Both the position numbers and the translations under genes were made by a program. From positions 281,007 through 345,006 of the forward strand of contig NZ_VTVA01000003.1 of assembly GCF_008638345.1 (NCBI RefSeq): DNA of 64,000 bases, read 5' to 3'. Under the pieces are notes generated by a model. The model had not been told where the DNA came from, did no database searches, and saw only the letters and a program-made list of their open reading frames with translations. How positions within the stretch are numbered: the stretch's first letter is position 1; every line of letters begins with the position of its first letter. Shown here piece by piece: positions 43,654 through 52,516 of the stretch. Source of the DNA: Pseudomonas saliphila. Its GTDB lineage: Bacteria; Pseudomonadota; Gammaproteobacteria; Pseudomonadales; Pseudomonadaceae.

Positions 43654-44406
43654 CTAACCCCCCAATAACCCCTGCGCAAAATGCCCAGTAGCAAACGCCA
43701 GCCCCGCTGCGGCCGTACCCATGATCAAAGTCCGGAGTCCTGATCGCATTGCTGGTAAGCCATAGACGATACTTTTAAGCATTCCGATACCCAAGAAGAC
43801 GACGCCTGCCAAACCAAGACTCGTCAGGAACTGAATCTGACTCTCCATACCCGGGATGGCATAAGGCAGTAAAGGTAAAGCACCAACCGACAAAAATGCG
43901 GCGAAGGTAGTCAACGCGGCTCGGCGTGGGCTGAGTCCGGCACCCGAGAGTCCGTACTCTTCTCGCAACATGGTTGCTACCCACACATCGGGATTACGAC
44001 TGATAGCCTCCACGACTTGCTCCAGCAATTCGCCGTCGAATCCCTTCGCCTGAAACAGCTGGCGAATTTCCTCACGTTCACCTTCTGGCACAGCACGGAT
44101 ATGTTCACGTTATGTGCGTTCAGCAAATTTGATCTGATTCAACTGCGCCTGGCCCGCTTCGTAATTACTTACCGCCATGCTGAAGCCGTCTGCAATCAGG
44201 TTTGCAAAGCCGAGTACCAACGCAACCTGTGGCGAGAAACCTGCGCCGAACGCACCCGATACAACCGCAAACGTTGTAACGCAGCCATCGATGCCGCCAA
44301 GCACAGCATCTGGTAGCGTCGAGGCCTTAACGGGACCAGCAAGCCGTGCACGAACGGCATTAGGCTGGTGCTCGCTGAGCAGTCTTTCATTTTCTGTGGA
44401 TGGCAT
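43654..44406 (-). pseudogene. VIT1/CCC1-family transporter interrupted by an in-frame stop
   Basis: Two pieces of one protein in the same frame. The first 98 codons (VLGGIDGCVTTFAVVSGAF, FANLIADGFSMAVSNYEAGQ, ending AERT) are followed by TAA (44112-44110), and the frame continues REHIRAVPEGEREEIRQLF to the end with four more membrane-type segments. Together they give about 250 residues, the usual size of VIT1/CCC1 iron or manganese transporters, with the metal-binding cytoplasmic Glu/Asp helical domain where the stop falls. One base change would restore it. Internal restart at GTG 44091 could still give the C-terminal piece. Confidence 0.85.
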
Positions 44407-44481
44407 CTTTCAGCTTCCTGTTCAGGACGCGATTTGGTGCTTTGGGATTATAGGCTCAGTTCGACCTTGTCACTTTATCTG

Positions 44482-46698
44482 TCAATATACATCTTCAAGA
44501 TAACGTCCCTGGCCTCTCAGAGTTTCAATATCGATGTGCAAGGGTTTGAGAATGTCTTCTATAACCTGCCGCACAGCCGCCGCCATATCCCGGCCACCAC
44601 AGACCAGTATCTGCGCACCGGTGTTAACCATCTGTCGCACGGCTAATTCATCCTGTTTGAGCTTATCCTGCACGTAGGCGCGCTCGTCTGTTCTTGAGAA
44701 GGCTGTGTTCAGCCCGCTCAGTCGATGATCCTCAAGATAGCGCCCAAGCTCAGGTTGGTAGAGAAAATCTGACCTGGCATCGCGACCGCCCCAGTACAGA
44801 TACATAGGGTTGCATCTGGTATTGTTTCTGATGAAACCGGTTAACGGACCAATCCCGGCACCTGCACCGACAAGAATCACTGGTCGGTTACCGGTAGCTG
44901 GCCGAAAGCCTGGATTGGGGCGGATGAAGCCATCGATACAATCACCCGGCTTGAGGTCATGCAAATAACCGGAGCAAAGACCGCCGGCCTGCTTACGGAC
45001 GCATATCTCAACAATTTCGTCATTTGCCGAGGACGCGAGCGAGTAGAACCGCGGGGGTTGACCGTGTGGGGGAATAACCCCCAAAAGGTCTCCCGCCTCG
45101 AACGGTGGCAGCGCTTTAAATCTTCTTGGAGAAGCCGTTAGCCATCCGCCCTGCTCCGCCGGTTTGAACCGGAAGATACTGGTGGGCGCCTGAACCGCAA
45201 TCCCGTAATCCGCCCTTTCTACCAGTTCCAGTTTGACCGTTGCTGGCTGCAATGCACAGTAGTTCAAGAAAAGCGGAGTACCGATAACCTCACCAACCCG
45301 GTTTCCCCACTCACTGAATTGCGAGGCAGAACACCGATCAATCAGTTCAATGGCGTGCAAACGGCTGACGCCTTTACCGGCGAGCGCAGCATCCACCGAC
45401 AAGGCAAACTGACAGAAGTTCGGAAACTGCCGGTCACCAAAACCCAGTACCGTGTATCGCAGGTTCTTCTCAGCCCGGAATTCTTTGAGCCTGGCCATAA
45501 ACTGCCGGGCCGATGCGGGTGCATCACCATCGCCGTATGTCGAAGTCAGCACGAACAGCCTGGAAGCCTGCGGATACTGCTTAGCCAGGGCATTCATCTC
45601 GCTGCAATGCACGCGGAAACCGGCCTTATTCAGGCTGCTATGGAGTTCCCGGGCAAATCCCCAGGTGGCATTACCTTCGGAGCCGACCAGAATAATTGTA
45701 TCCGCCTGAGCGGCATCGGCGTTGTCAGGAAGCTGCCCTGAAGACCGGCGACGCTGCCACCAGATGGTTGCACCTGTTATCGAGAGAGCTGGCACAGTCA
45801 GTGCCGCAGCGCCAAGAATCAGGCCAAGCCACCATAGGCCTTCACCGGTGTGCAAACGTACAATCCAGTCCTGCAATACGCCGCTGTCAGAGCGCGGCTG
45901 GAACTGCAGCAACTCGCCCGTAACCTGGTCCACGAATCCGGAGCCGCCGGCGGTTGACAGTGAATAGACATCCTGCGGATCACCGGGATAGGGAAACACC
46001 AGTTCCCGGAGTTCGCCAAGATCGAAATTGCCTAGGGCTTTTAAGGTGCCCACAGGCGATGGTTGCCCGCCCGAGACCTCAGCCGGAAACCTTGGCCCGG
46101 TGTCAGGCGCTTCAGCCAGCAAACCAAAGCGCTGTGCGGACATATAGCTGCCGGTCAGCGCGGATAACAGTAGGCCGAGCACGGCAAACCGGGCCAATTC
46201 GGCATGGATTCGTTTCCCGCCAGAGCCGGAAAGCGGTCTTAATATATTCTTCCAACCCCCGGTACGCCGGGCTATCAAAAATATTCCCGAAAGACACAGA
46301 AGCACCATCAAAACAGCCAATACGCCGGCCAGCGCTCTACCGGCATCATCCAGCATAAACGCACGATGCAGATCCTTGATCCAGCCAAAGAATGCGGAAG
46401 GTTCGTAGGGCGTGCCCTCACCTGTTACCGGATTCACCAGATCCGCACCGGCCTGGCCGTCACGGCTGTAATAGACAATGACCTTGCCAGAAGGCTCTCG
46501 CACGATCTGCTCAGTCCCGGGATAGTGAGCAACGACCCGGTCTGCCAGCTCGGCAATACTGACTTCACCGGAAGCCGGAATGACCGCTGACACTCTATCC
46601 AGCGTCGGAGCCAAAGCCAACACAGCTCCCGTGACCGAGAGAACGATCAGGAACACGCCTGCAAGCAAACCCGGTAAACTGTGGAACTTGCGCAACAT
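44482..46698 (-). CDS. PepSY-membrane/flavodoxin/FNR fusion reductase
   Basis: 738 residues in three parts. Residues 1-325 are a PepSY-TM protein with four helices (first LAGVFLIVLSVTGAVLAL) and two periplasmic PepSY repeats. Residues 330-480 are a flavodoxin domain (IILVGSEGNATWGFARELH, LTSTYGDGDAPASARQFM). Residues 490-738 are a CPR/FNR-type FAD and NAD(P)H domain (PRFYSLASS, GAGAGIGPLTGF, LYWGGRDARSDFLY, CGGRDMAAAVRQ). Electrons should flow from NADPH through FAD and FMN to the membrane part. Similar proteins are called sulphite reductase flavoprotein-like or iron-uptake reductases. Lies 22 bp after the DUF2271 gene. The periplasmic acceptor is unknown. Confidence 0.88.
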   Translation of the reverse strand: MLRKFHSLPGLLAGVFLIVLSVTGAVLALAPTLDRVSAVIPASGEVSIAELADRVVAHYPGTEQIVREPSGKVIVYYSRDGQAGADLVNPVTGEGTPYEPSAFFGWIKDLHRAFMLDDAGRALAGVLAVLMVLLCLSGIFLIARRTGGWKNILRPLSGSGGKRIHAELARFAVLGLLLSALTGSYMSAQRFGLLAEAPDTGPRFPAEVSGGQPSPVGTLKALGNFDLGELRELVFPYPGDPQDVYSLSTAGGSGFVDQVTGELLQFQPRSDSGVLQDWIVRLHTGEGLWWLGLILGAAALTVPALSITGATIWWQRRRSSGQLPDNADAAQADTIILVGSEGNATWGFARELHSSLNKAGFRVHCSEMNALAKQYPQASRLFVLTSTYGDGDAPASARQFMARLKEFRAEKNLRYTVLGFGDRQFPNFCQFALSVDAALAGKGVSRLHAIELIDRCSASQFSEWGNRVGEVIGTPLFLNYCALQPATVKLELVERADYGIAVQAPTSIFRFKPAEQGGWLTASPRRFKALPPFEAGDLLGVIPPHGQPPRFYSLASSANDEIVEICVRKQAGGLCSGYLHDLKPGDCIDGFIRPNPGFRPATGNRPVILVGAGAGIGPLTGFIRNNTRCNPMYLYWGGRDARSDFLYQPELGRYLEDHRLSGLNTAFSRTDERAYVQDKLKQDELAVRQMVNTGAQILVCGGRDMAAAVRQVIEDILKPLHIDIETLRGQGRYLEDVY

Positions 46699-46720
46699 AA
46701 TAGCCGATGCTCCTGGTGAA

Positions 46721-47194
46721 TTATTGAAGCTCGTAGGTCAGAGCGCGCACGTAACCACGTCCTGAAACCGGCTTTCCGGACCCTTCGGTGGTCAGGGGGG
46801 CTATCACATCGGCTCTGATATCGCGCATATCTTCAACAGCAGAGTCGACTCGAACCTCATAGCCGTTGTCGATCAGCGAATCATCGAGGTTCACAGTCAC
46901 TTTCAGCGTGCGGCCACTGGTAACACTGGCGCCAGTCAAGCCGTCATACTCTGCAGGATCAAGCCCACTGCCCCGGGCCCAGCCTCCCAGGTGTTTGTAG
47001 TATTTAGATTTCTTCCCGGAAACCCAAAGGGTACCCTGATACTCTCCGGCGGCATCGGTAAGATACAGCGCCAGATAGGCTCCATCGCCGCCGTAATTCT
47101 GTAGTTCCGTAGTGAAGGTCACGTCACGGGCCTGGGCGAATACCGGTAAAGCCAAGGCGGCGAAAAGGCTGCAAGTGAGAACAAACGTTTTCAT
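46721..47194 (-). CDS. DUF2271-domain periplasmic protein
   Basis: 157 residues; signal peptide MKTFVLTCSLFAALALPVFA. The mature part has the beta-rich pattern of DUF2271 (YLALYLTDAAGEYQGTLWVS, YDGLTGASVTSGRTLKVTVN, YEVRVDSAVEDMRDIRADVI). The biochemical role of the family is unknown, but it recurs beside PepSY and flavin-dependent redox proteins, as here. Confidence 0.82.
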   Translation of the reverse strand: MKTFVLTCSLFAALALPVFAQARDVTFTTELQNYGGDGAYLALYLTDAAGEYQGTLWVSGKKSKYYKHLGGWARGSGLDPAEYDGLTGASVTSGRTLKVTVNLDDSLIDNGYEVRVDSAVEDMRDIRADVIAPLTTEGSGKPVSGRGYVRALTYELQ

Positions 47195-47248
47195 AAATGG
47201 TCTCCAAAAACCTGATGAACGTTAAAGGAACAGGGCAAATTCGCTCAG

Positions 47249-47629
47249 TTACTCAACGGTAACCGTGGGACGCCCCTTGACGATGCCGTTGCGTGGCGCC
47301 TGACTTTTGGGATTGTCCTGTCCATTTTTCCTGTTGCCGTGGTCCCTCTCCTCATAGTCACTGTCTTCACGCTCCCATTTCATCATGATCAGTGAAGCGG
47401 GCGCGAAGGAGGCTTCTGCCCTGACCCCATCGGCATCGAGGCCCCTGACTTCATAACAACCGTCGTCAACCTTTATTCGGTGAACTGTCCAGCCTTCGGC
47501 TTCCAGTTTTTCCCGCAGATTTTCACGGGGCTGCCAATTCGCCACCGGATCATTGCAGTCGTCATCGGCAAGTGCGGTGCCACTGAGAAGCAACAAAGAC
47601 AGGCTCAAAAGAATGGGTTTGGTCTTCAT
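47249..47629 (-). CDS. Small periplasmic PepSY-domain protein
   Basis: 126 residues; signal peptide to about residue 21 (SLLLLSGTALA), then a PepSY-like fold (LREKLEAEGWTVHRIKVDDG, CYEVRGLDADGVRAEASFAP) with two cysteines and a charged, Asn/Gly-rich tail. Direct repeat TCAGG-N6-TCAGG lies 46 bp upstream of the ATG. Confidence 0.8.
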   Translation of the reverse strand: MKTKPILLSLSLLLLSGTALADDDCNDPVANWQPRENLREKLEAEGWTVHRIKVDDGCYEVRGLDADGVRAEASFAPASLIMMKWEREDSDYEERDHGNRKNGQDNPKSQAPRNGIVKGRPTVTVE

Positions 47630-47674
47630 GGTGTCTCTCCTGCTGGTTGTGTTAAATCCACTTTAAGACGCTAA

Positions 47675-47690
47675 CCTGACAATGCCCTGA
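47675..47690 (-). promoter_or_regulatory. Operator TCAGG-N6-TCAGG upstream of the PepSY gene
   Basis: On the minus strand TCAGG-GCATTG-TCAGG, spacing 11 bp between repeats, ending 46 bp before the PepSY ATG. The same motif and orientation occur before the ferric reductase and the response regulator (see 49076-49091 and 49128-49143). Confidence 0.7.
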
Positions 47691-47705
47691 ACAAACCAGA
47701 CATTA

Positions 47706-49022
47706 TCAGCGGAACTGGAAGGCTTCTTTATGGAAGCGAGTCAGGCGGAACGGTGCTGCCCGCAAGCCGTTTCTAATGGCTTCCCCCAGCCCTGCCGGGC
47801 CGCAGAACCAGACCTCTGCGCCTGCTGCCGAGCGTCCGTTGGTAGACAACGTCTCGGCAGACAACCCCTGCCCCTTGCTGCTGTCATGAATCTCGAGGTG
47901 TATCCCGGGAAAGCCATCGCAAAGCGCCCGAAGTCGATCCACCATGGAATCCTGGCCGGCGTTGCGCGTGCAGTAATGCAGATCGGCTTCAGGCACGGTG
48001 GCGTCGGTGGCGCTGCTTAGAGCTTCGAGCCAGGCCAGAAACGGCGTGATCCCGATGCCACCGGCTATCCAGATCTGGTGGGATTTGCGGTTGCGGCGCT
48101 CGAAGTTAAAACAGCCGTAAGGGCCTTCTATCTTCACGGTTTGCCCCACTCTGATTTTTTGGCTCAGATTGCGGGTAAAGTCTCCGAGGGATTTGATGAG
48201 GAAGGTAACAGTGCCATTTTCCCGATCCGCACTGGCGATGGTGAACGGGTGCGCACCCTCAATCCGGTCGAAGGTCACAAAGGCGAATTGCCCCGCACGG
48301 TGACCGGGCCATGCCGGCCCCATGTGGCAGGTAACTTCGGTGACGTCCCGGTCTGGTGTTTTGATCGCGGTGACCATGCCGCGAACCTGGCGACGACGAC
48401 CAACTCTGCCGGTCAGGGATAGCCCGCTGGCGATGCTGCCGCCAAAGAGCAAAATGGCCATCAGCACACCGATTGGCTGCTGCCACCATTGCAGCGGAGT
48501 AAGCCACGCCGCGTGGAAAGCGAGCAACAGATAAAGCACCGGCATGCCGCGATGCAAATAGCGCCAGTATTTGTAGGGGAACTTGCGCAACAAGGTGATC
48601 AGCAGCATGGCGAACAGCAGATAGATGGCGAACTCCCCTACCTCTTCCGCCGCATCGCGCATGGTGTCGATGAACCCGGAATAATCCTGATCGTGCAGCT
48701 TGCCGGCTTTTCCGAACACCGACTCTATTACATCGTCACCCATTTCAATCAGCCAATGGGCGGCGGCGAATACCACGGCCAGAATGCCTGCCCATTTGTG
48801 GGTGCAATAGATCTGATCCAGCCCACCCATCGGTCTCTCCAACCAGGCTGGGCGCAGTGCCAACATCATGGTCAGTGACATCAGAGCAATGGATAACAGC
48901 CCACTGAGCAGCAGGCTCTGGTCATAGACTGCCCAGGGCGAACCGGCCCCAGGACCTGCAAAGAGGCTCCAGGCCCATAGGCCCAAAACCAACACAACGA
49001 AAGGAAAAATCATCCGCATCAT
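47706..49022 (-). CDS. Ferric-reductase-like transmembrane flavocytochrome
   Basis: 438 residues. About six N-terminal helices with histidines placed for two haems (HKWAGILAVVFAAAHWLIE and YLHRGMPVLYLLLAFHAAWL), then a ferredoxin-reductase module: FAD site HPFTIASADRENG, NAD(P) site IAGGIGITPFLAWLEA and the C-terminal WFCGPAGLG. This is the NOX/FRE layout: cytoplasmic NAD(P)H to FAD to two haems to a periplasmic acceptor, often Fe3+ or Cu2+. Start at ATG 49022 with AGGAG six bases upstream. Confidence 0.88.
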   Translation of the reverse strand: MMRMIFPFVVLVLGLWAWSLFAGPGAGSPWAVYDQSLLLSGLLSIALMSLTMMLALRPAWLERPMGGLDQIYCTHKWAGILAVVFAAAHWLIEMGDDVIESVFGKAGKLHDQDYSGFIDTMRDAAEEVGEFAIYLLFAMLLITLLRKFPYKYWRYLHRGMPVLYLLLAFHAAWLTPLQWWQQPIGVLMAILLFGGSIASGLSLTGRVGRRRQVRGMVTAIKTPDRDVTEVTCHMGPAWPGHRAGQFAFVTFDRIEGAHPFTIASADRENGTVTFLIKSLGDFTRNLSQKIRVGQTVKIEGPYGCFNFERRNRKSHQIWIAGGIGITPFLAWLEALSSATDATVPEADLHYCTRNAGQDSMVDRLRALCDGFPGIHLEIHDSSKGQGLSAETLSTNGRSAAGAEVWFCGPAGLGEAIRNGLRAAPFRLTRFHKEAFQFR

Positions 49023-49075
49023 CACATCTCCTGCGATCGGTACCTGGAATATTCCCCCTAAGGCTAGCGCCCAAA

Positions 49076-49091
49076 CCTGACAGCCAGCTGA
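49076..49091 (-). promoter_or_regulatory. Operator TCAGC-N6-TCAGG upstream of the ferric reductase
   Basis: On the minus strand TCAGC-TGGCTG-TCAGG, ending 54 bp before the ferric-reductase ATG. One base differs from the copies at 47675 and 49128. Confidence 0.7.
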
Positions 49092-49127
49092 AGGTCGGTG
49101 AAGAGAGATCGAAGCGTTATTGACCAT

Positions 49128-49143
49128 TCAGGCTGTTGTCAGG
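49128..49143 (+). promoter_or_regulatory. Operator TCAGG-N6-TCAGG upstream of the response regulator
   Basis: Plus strand TCAGG-CTGTTG-TCAGG ending 47 bp before the response-regulator ATG; a possible -10 element TAGTAT is at 49152-49157. Suggests autoregulation. Confidence 0.7.
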
Positions 49144-49189
49144 TTTGAGCTGTAGTATCTTGATTCCAGGGCTGGGTCAGAGGTGAACA

Positions 49190-49855
49190 ATGCGGGTTCT
49201 TTTGGTGGAGGATACGGCGGGATTGGGCGAGGCGGTCCGGGATCAGATTGCGGACGACGGCCACGCCGTGGACTGGGTGCAAACTCTGCGCTTTGCTGAG
49301 GCGAGTATCAGGACCACAGCCTACGACCTGATTCTGCTGGACCTGATGCTGCCCGACGGCCATGGCTTCGGCTTTTTGCGAACGATCCGGGCTACCGGAA
49401 TAACAACACCGGTGATCATTCTGACCGCCAGGGATCAGGTGTCTGACCGGATTGAAGGATTGAATGCCGGTGCTGACGACTACCTGGTCAAACCCTTTGA
49501 TCTTTCGGAGTTGTCGGCCCGCGTGGCCGCGGTGGCTCGCCGATATCGCGGCAATCCAAGCCCGATCATACAAGTGGGCGAGCTGATGATTGATCTTGGC
49601 GATCACCGCATCAGTCGCAACGGCCTGCCGGTAGAACTTACGGCACGGGAGTGGGCATTGTTTGAGGGCTTTATCCAGCGACCCGGAATGCTGTTATCGC
49701 GATCGCAACTGGAGGATCGTCTATACGCTTTCGGGGCCGAAATCGAAAGTAACACCATCGAAGTTTATGTCAGCCGTCTGCGTAAAAAGCTGGGGCGGGA
49801 CGCTATCGTAACCGTCAGGGGAATGGGCTATCGCCTGGAAACACATGACCACTAG
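49190..49855 (+). CDS. OmpR/QseB-type response regulator
   Basis: 221 residues. Receiver domain with acidic pocket (E7, D8), phospho-acceptor Asp51 in DLILLDLMLPDGHG and Lys in YLVKPFDLSEL; C-terminal winged helix (ELTAREWALFEGFIQRPGML, NTIEVYVSRLRKKLG). It reads with its kinase, whose ATG overlaps its stop by 11 bases. Divergent from the ferric-reductase gene across a 167-bp region with two candidate operators. Confidence 0.93.
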   Translation: MRVLLVEDTAGLGEAVRDQIADDGHAVDWVQTLRFAEASIRTTAYDLILLDLMLPDGHGFGFLRTIRATGITTPVIILTARDQVSDRIEGLNAGADDYLVKPFDLSELSARVAAVARRYRGNPSPIIQVGELMIDLGDHRISRNGLPVELTAREWALFEGFIQRPGMLLSRSQLEDRLYAFGAEIESNTIEVYVSRLRKKLGRDAIVTVRGMGYRLETHDH

Positions 49856-51170
49856 AACCAGCCTGCAAAAAACACTCGGTATCGGCCTGACACTCGGTGT
49901 CACCCTACTCTGGCTGTTGGGCGTGACCGCTTCGGGACTGGTGGCACAGCATGAAATGAACGAGGTCTTCGACAGTGCCCTGGAAGAAACCGCCCAGCGC
50001 ATACTGCCACTGGCGGTCACCGACATCCTGAACCGTGAGAACGGCGCGGGCAATCAAAAGGCCCCAGCCCTGAAAGACCATGACGAATACCTGACCTATC
50101 TGGTACGGGACGAAGCTGGAAATATTCTGCTCCAGTCCCACGATGCCGACCCTGGCGTGTTTAGCAGGACCCCCGCGGAAGGGTTTTCAGATACTCTGAC
50201 CCACCGGCTATATGGCGTATCTGCAGTCAGCAATACCATCTATCTTGAAGTGGCCGAACCCTTGGCGCACCGGCGTGAATCCGCTCTGGAGGCGGGATTA
50301 GCCTTACTGTTGCCTTTACTGGTGCTGATTCCGGTCAGCCTGTTGGGTGTCTGGTGGATTGTCCGGCTTTCCCTTCGTAAGGTGGTCGATTTTCAGCAAG
50401 ACATTGAATCCCGCGGCGCGGGAGATCTGTCCCCTGTTGTAGAAGAGCAGTTACCCCGTGAATTTGAACCAATCGCCGGTGCCATCAACCGGCTGCTTGA
50501 GCGTTTGCATCGTGCTCTCGAATCAGAACGCAGCTTTACCGCCAACAGTGCCCATGAATTGCGAACTCCCCTGGCAACAGCGCTTGCCAAAGTGCAGCGA
50601 CTGAAAACCAGAATGCCCGATGATTATCTCAAGAATGATGTTGCAGAAATTGAAGAAGCGTTACGCAGTCTCTCGGTGCTGTCCGGAAAACTGCTCGAGT
50701 TGGCAAAAGCAGAAGGTGGCGGTGCACTCTCACAAAGCCAGCAGGATCTTGTGCCCATCCTCGCGATGATTGCCCGGGATTTTGAGGCCCAGGCACCCGG
50801 GCGAGTTGTTTTATCCCTGCCGGAGCGCGAAGTGAACTCCTTTCTTGATCCCGATGCCTTCGCCATCCTGGTGCGTAACCTGATCGAGAATGCCCTTAAG
50901 CATGGTTCCCGTAGCGAGCCGGTGAAGATCAACCTGAACGATAATGGGGTTTTAAGGGTCTGCAATGGCGGTGCAAGAGTGCCACCGGAACAGCTCGCTC
51001 TTTTAAGAAACCGGTTTGCACGCGCCAAAACGGACGCTGCAGGTTCTGGCCTGGGCCTCGCGATTGCCGATGCGATTGCTAAAGGTGCCGGCATGACCCT
51101 GCATCTCAGATCGCCGGCAACAGGACGGCAGGATGGTTTTGAAGCGGAGCTGAATCTGGCATGTATCTGA
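49845..51170 (+). CDS. Membrane sensor histidine kinase
   Basis: 441 residues. Two helices (about 15-35 and 150-170) flank a periplasmic sensor of about 115 residues; HAMP-like linker, phospho-acceptor His in NSAHELRTPLATAL, and ATPase N box (RNLIENALKHGS) and G box (GSGLGLAIADAIAKG). The periplasmic domain has no recognisable metal-binding cluster, so the signal cannot be named. Confidence 0.92.
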   Translation: MTTRTSLQKTLGIGLTLGVTLLWLLGVTASGLVAQHEMNEVFDSALEETAQRILPLAVTDILNRENGAGNQKAPALKDHDEYLTYLVRDEAGNILLQSHDADPGVFSRTPAEGFSDTLTHRLYGVSAVSNTIYLEVAEPLAHRRESALEAGLALLLPLLVLIPVSLLGVWWIVRLSLRKVVDFQQDIESRGAGDLSPVVEEQLPREFEPIAGAINRLLERLHRALESERSFTANSAHELRTPLATALAKVQRLKTRMPDDYLKNDVAEIEEALRSLSVLSGKLLELAKAEGGGALSQSQQDLVPILAMIARDFEAQAPGRVVLSLPEREVNSFLDPDAFAILVRNLIENALKHGSRSEPVKINLNDNGVLRVCNGGARVPPEQLALLRNRFARAKTDAAGSGLGLAIADAIAKGAGMTLHLRSPATGRQDGFEAELNLACI

Positions 51171-52312
51171 CACTCACCGACATTGTGCTGCTGACGAGCA
51201 TCATTCAATCGCTGGCTCTTGCCGTTTTTCTCCTACTTCCATCCAACAGTGGGCTCATATCTAACCGACTCCTGGTTGCCACTCTGGTGTTCTTCGCCGC
51301 CGGGCTGGGAGAGATCTTCCTCTATGGCAGCGGGCTTGCGCTCCAGTACCCAAACTTCGCCTACCTCGGGACACTCATCGGGCTTCTGCAAGCAGGCACG
51401 CTCTATCTATATGCGCAATCGCTGATGTATCAGAACTTCCGGTTACGCGGGAAGCATCTCATGCACACGTTGCTATTCTGGGTTGTCGGCGCAATTTTTC
51501 TGGTTGAGTATTATTTGCAGCCGAGCGAGACCAAAATTCAGATTCTGCTTGAACGGGACCACCCGGGCGTACTTACCTCTCCCCTTCTTGCAGTCGCTAT
51601 TCACGCGGTCTTTCTGGGCTACCTGTACGCGACTATTCGTGCGATTAACCGTTTCGGCCTTGGTATTCGACAGATTTTCTCGAGTATTGAAAACAAACAA
51701 CTTGCGTGGTTACGGACGCTTCTGATCGGCTATGCAGTGGCTTGGACCGTGAGCATGATGTACTGCCTTACAGCGCATGTGTTTAGAAGCGTGCCCGGAA
51801 CCGAGTGGGTGGCCGGCGCTGGCGCTGTAACGGGCTTCATTTTCATCAATTTTCTGATGATAAACTCTCTTCGCCAACCCATTGTTTTCTCTGGATTGGC
51901 AGCAGACCAGGCCGCCTTGCTGGAAGAAGAGCCCACGCCGCAGTTTGATCAAACTTTAAAGGTCAGGCTCCAACAGTTAATGCACCAGGAAAAGCCCCAC
52001 TTGCACCCCAACCTGACCCTGGAACAACTTTCACGGAAATTGGGCGCCCCTTCAAGAGAGGTTTCACGGGCCATTAACCAAGGCTTTGGCTGCAATTTCT
52101 TTGAGTTCGTCAGTCGCTATCGCATCGACGAGGCGAAATCGCGCCTGGCCGATGCAGCCAATCAGGCAAATATTCTGCAGATCATGTATGACTCTGGCTT
52201 CAACTCGAAGTCCGTATTCAATACTGCTTTCAAGAAAGAGACAGGATTTACCCCCAGTGAATATCGCCGACGAACCCTGCAGGGCGATATTCGCCCCGAG
52301 CCTCCATCCTGA
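51161..52312 (+). CDS. Membrane-anchored AraC-family regulator
   Basis: 383 residues. The N-terminal 235 residues hold about seven hydrophobic helices (TDIVLLTSIIQSLALAVFLL, AYLGTLIGLLQAGTLYLYAQ and so on); the C-terminal 110 are an AraC helix-turn-helix pair (TLEQLSRKLGAPSREVSRAI, ILQIMYDSGFNSKSVFNTAF). Its ATG overlaps the kinase stop by ten bases, giving a tightly coupled regulator-kinase-AraC operon. A DNA-binding domain held on the membrane next to a two-component pair is unusual. Confidence 0.87.
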   Translation: MYLTLTDIVLLTSIIQSLALAVFLLLPSNSGLISNRLLVATLVFFAAGLGEIFLYGSGLALQYPNFAYLGTLIGLLQAGTLYLYAQSLMYQNFRLRGKHLMHTLLFWVVGAIFLVEYYLQPSETKIQILLERDHPGVLTSPLLAVAIHAVFLGYLYATIRAINRFGLGIRQIFSSIENKQLAWLRTLLIGYAVAWTVSMMYCLTAHVFRSVPGTEWVAGAGAVTGFIFINFLMINSLRQPIVFSGLAADQAALLEEEPTPQFDQTLKVRLQQLMHQEKPHLHPNLTLEQLSRKLGAPSREVSRAINQGFGCNFFEFVSRYRIDEAKSRLADAANQANILQIMYDSGFNSKSVFNTAFKKETGFTPSEYRRRTLQGDIRPEPPS

Positions 52313-52516
52313 ACCTGGCAATCAGACGTTCGAGTACGCTCCCACCCGATACTGAAACCTCTAACTAACTGAATTGTTTATTTTTATTTCTAAACCATGG
52401 AATCGGTTCGGTTTCGTACTTGCGAACGCTTCTTTGGCCTGCCTTCCGTACTCTGATTGCCAAGCGTCACCAAACCCGGTGCTCGTGAAGCTCAACGCAA
52501 TATGAAGAGGTCATGT

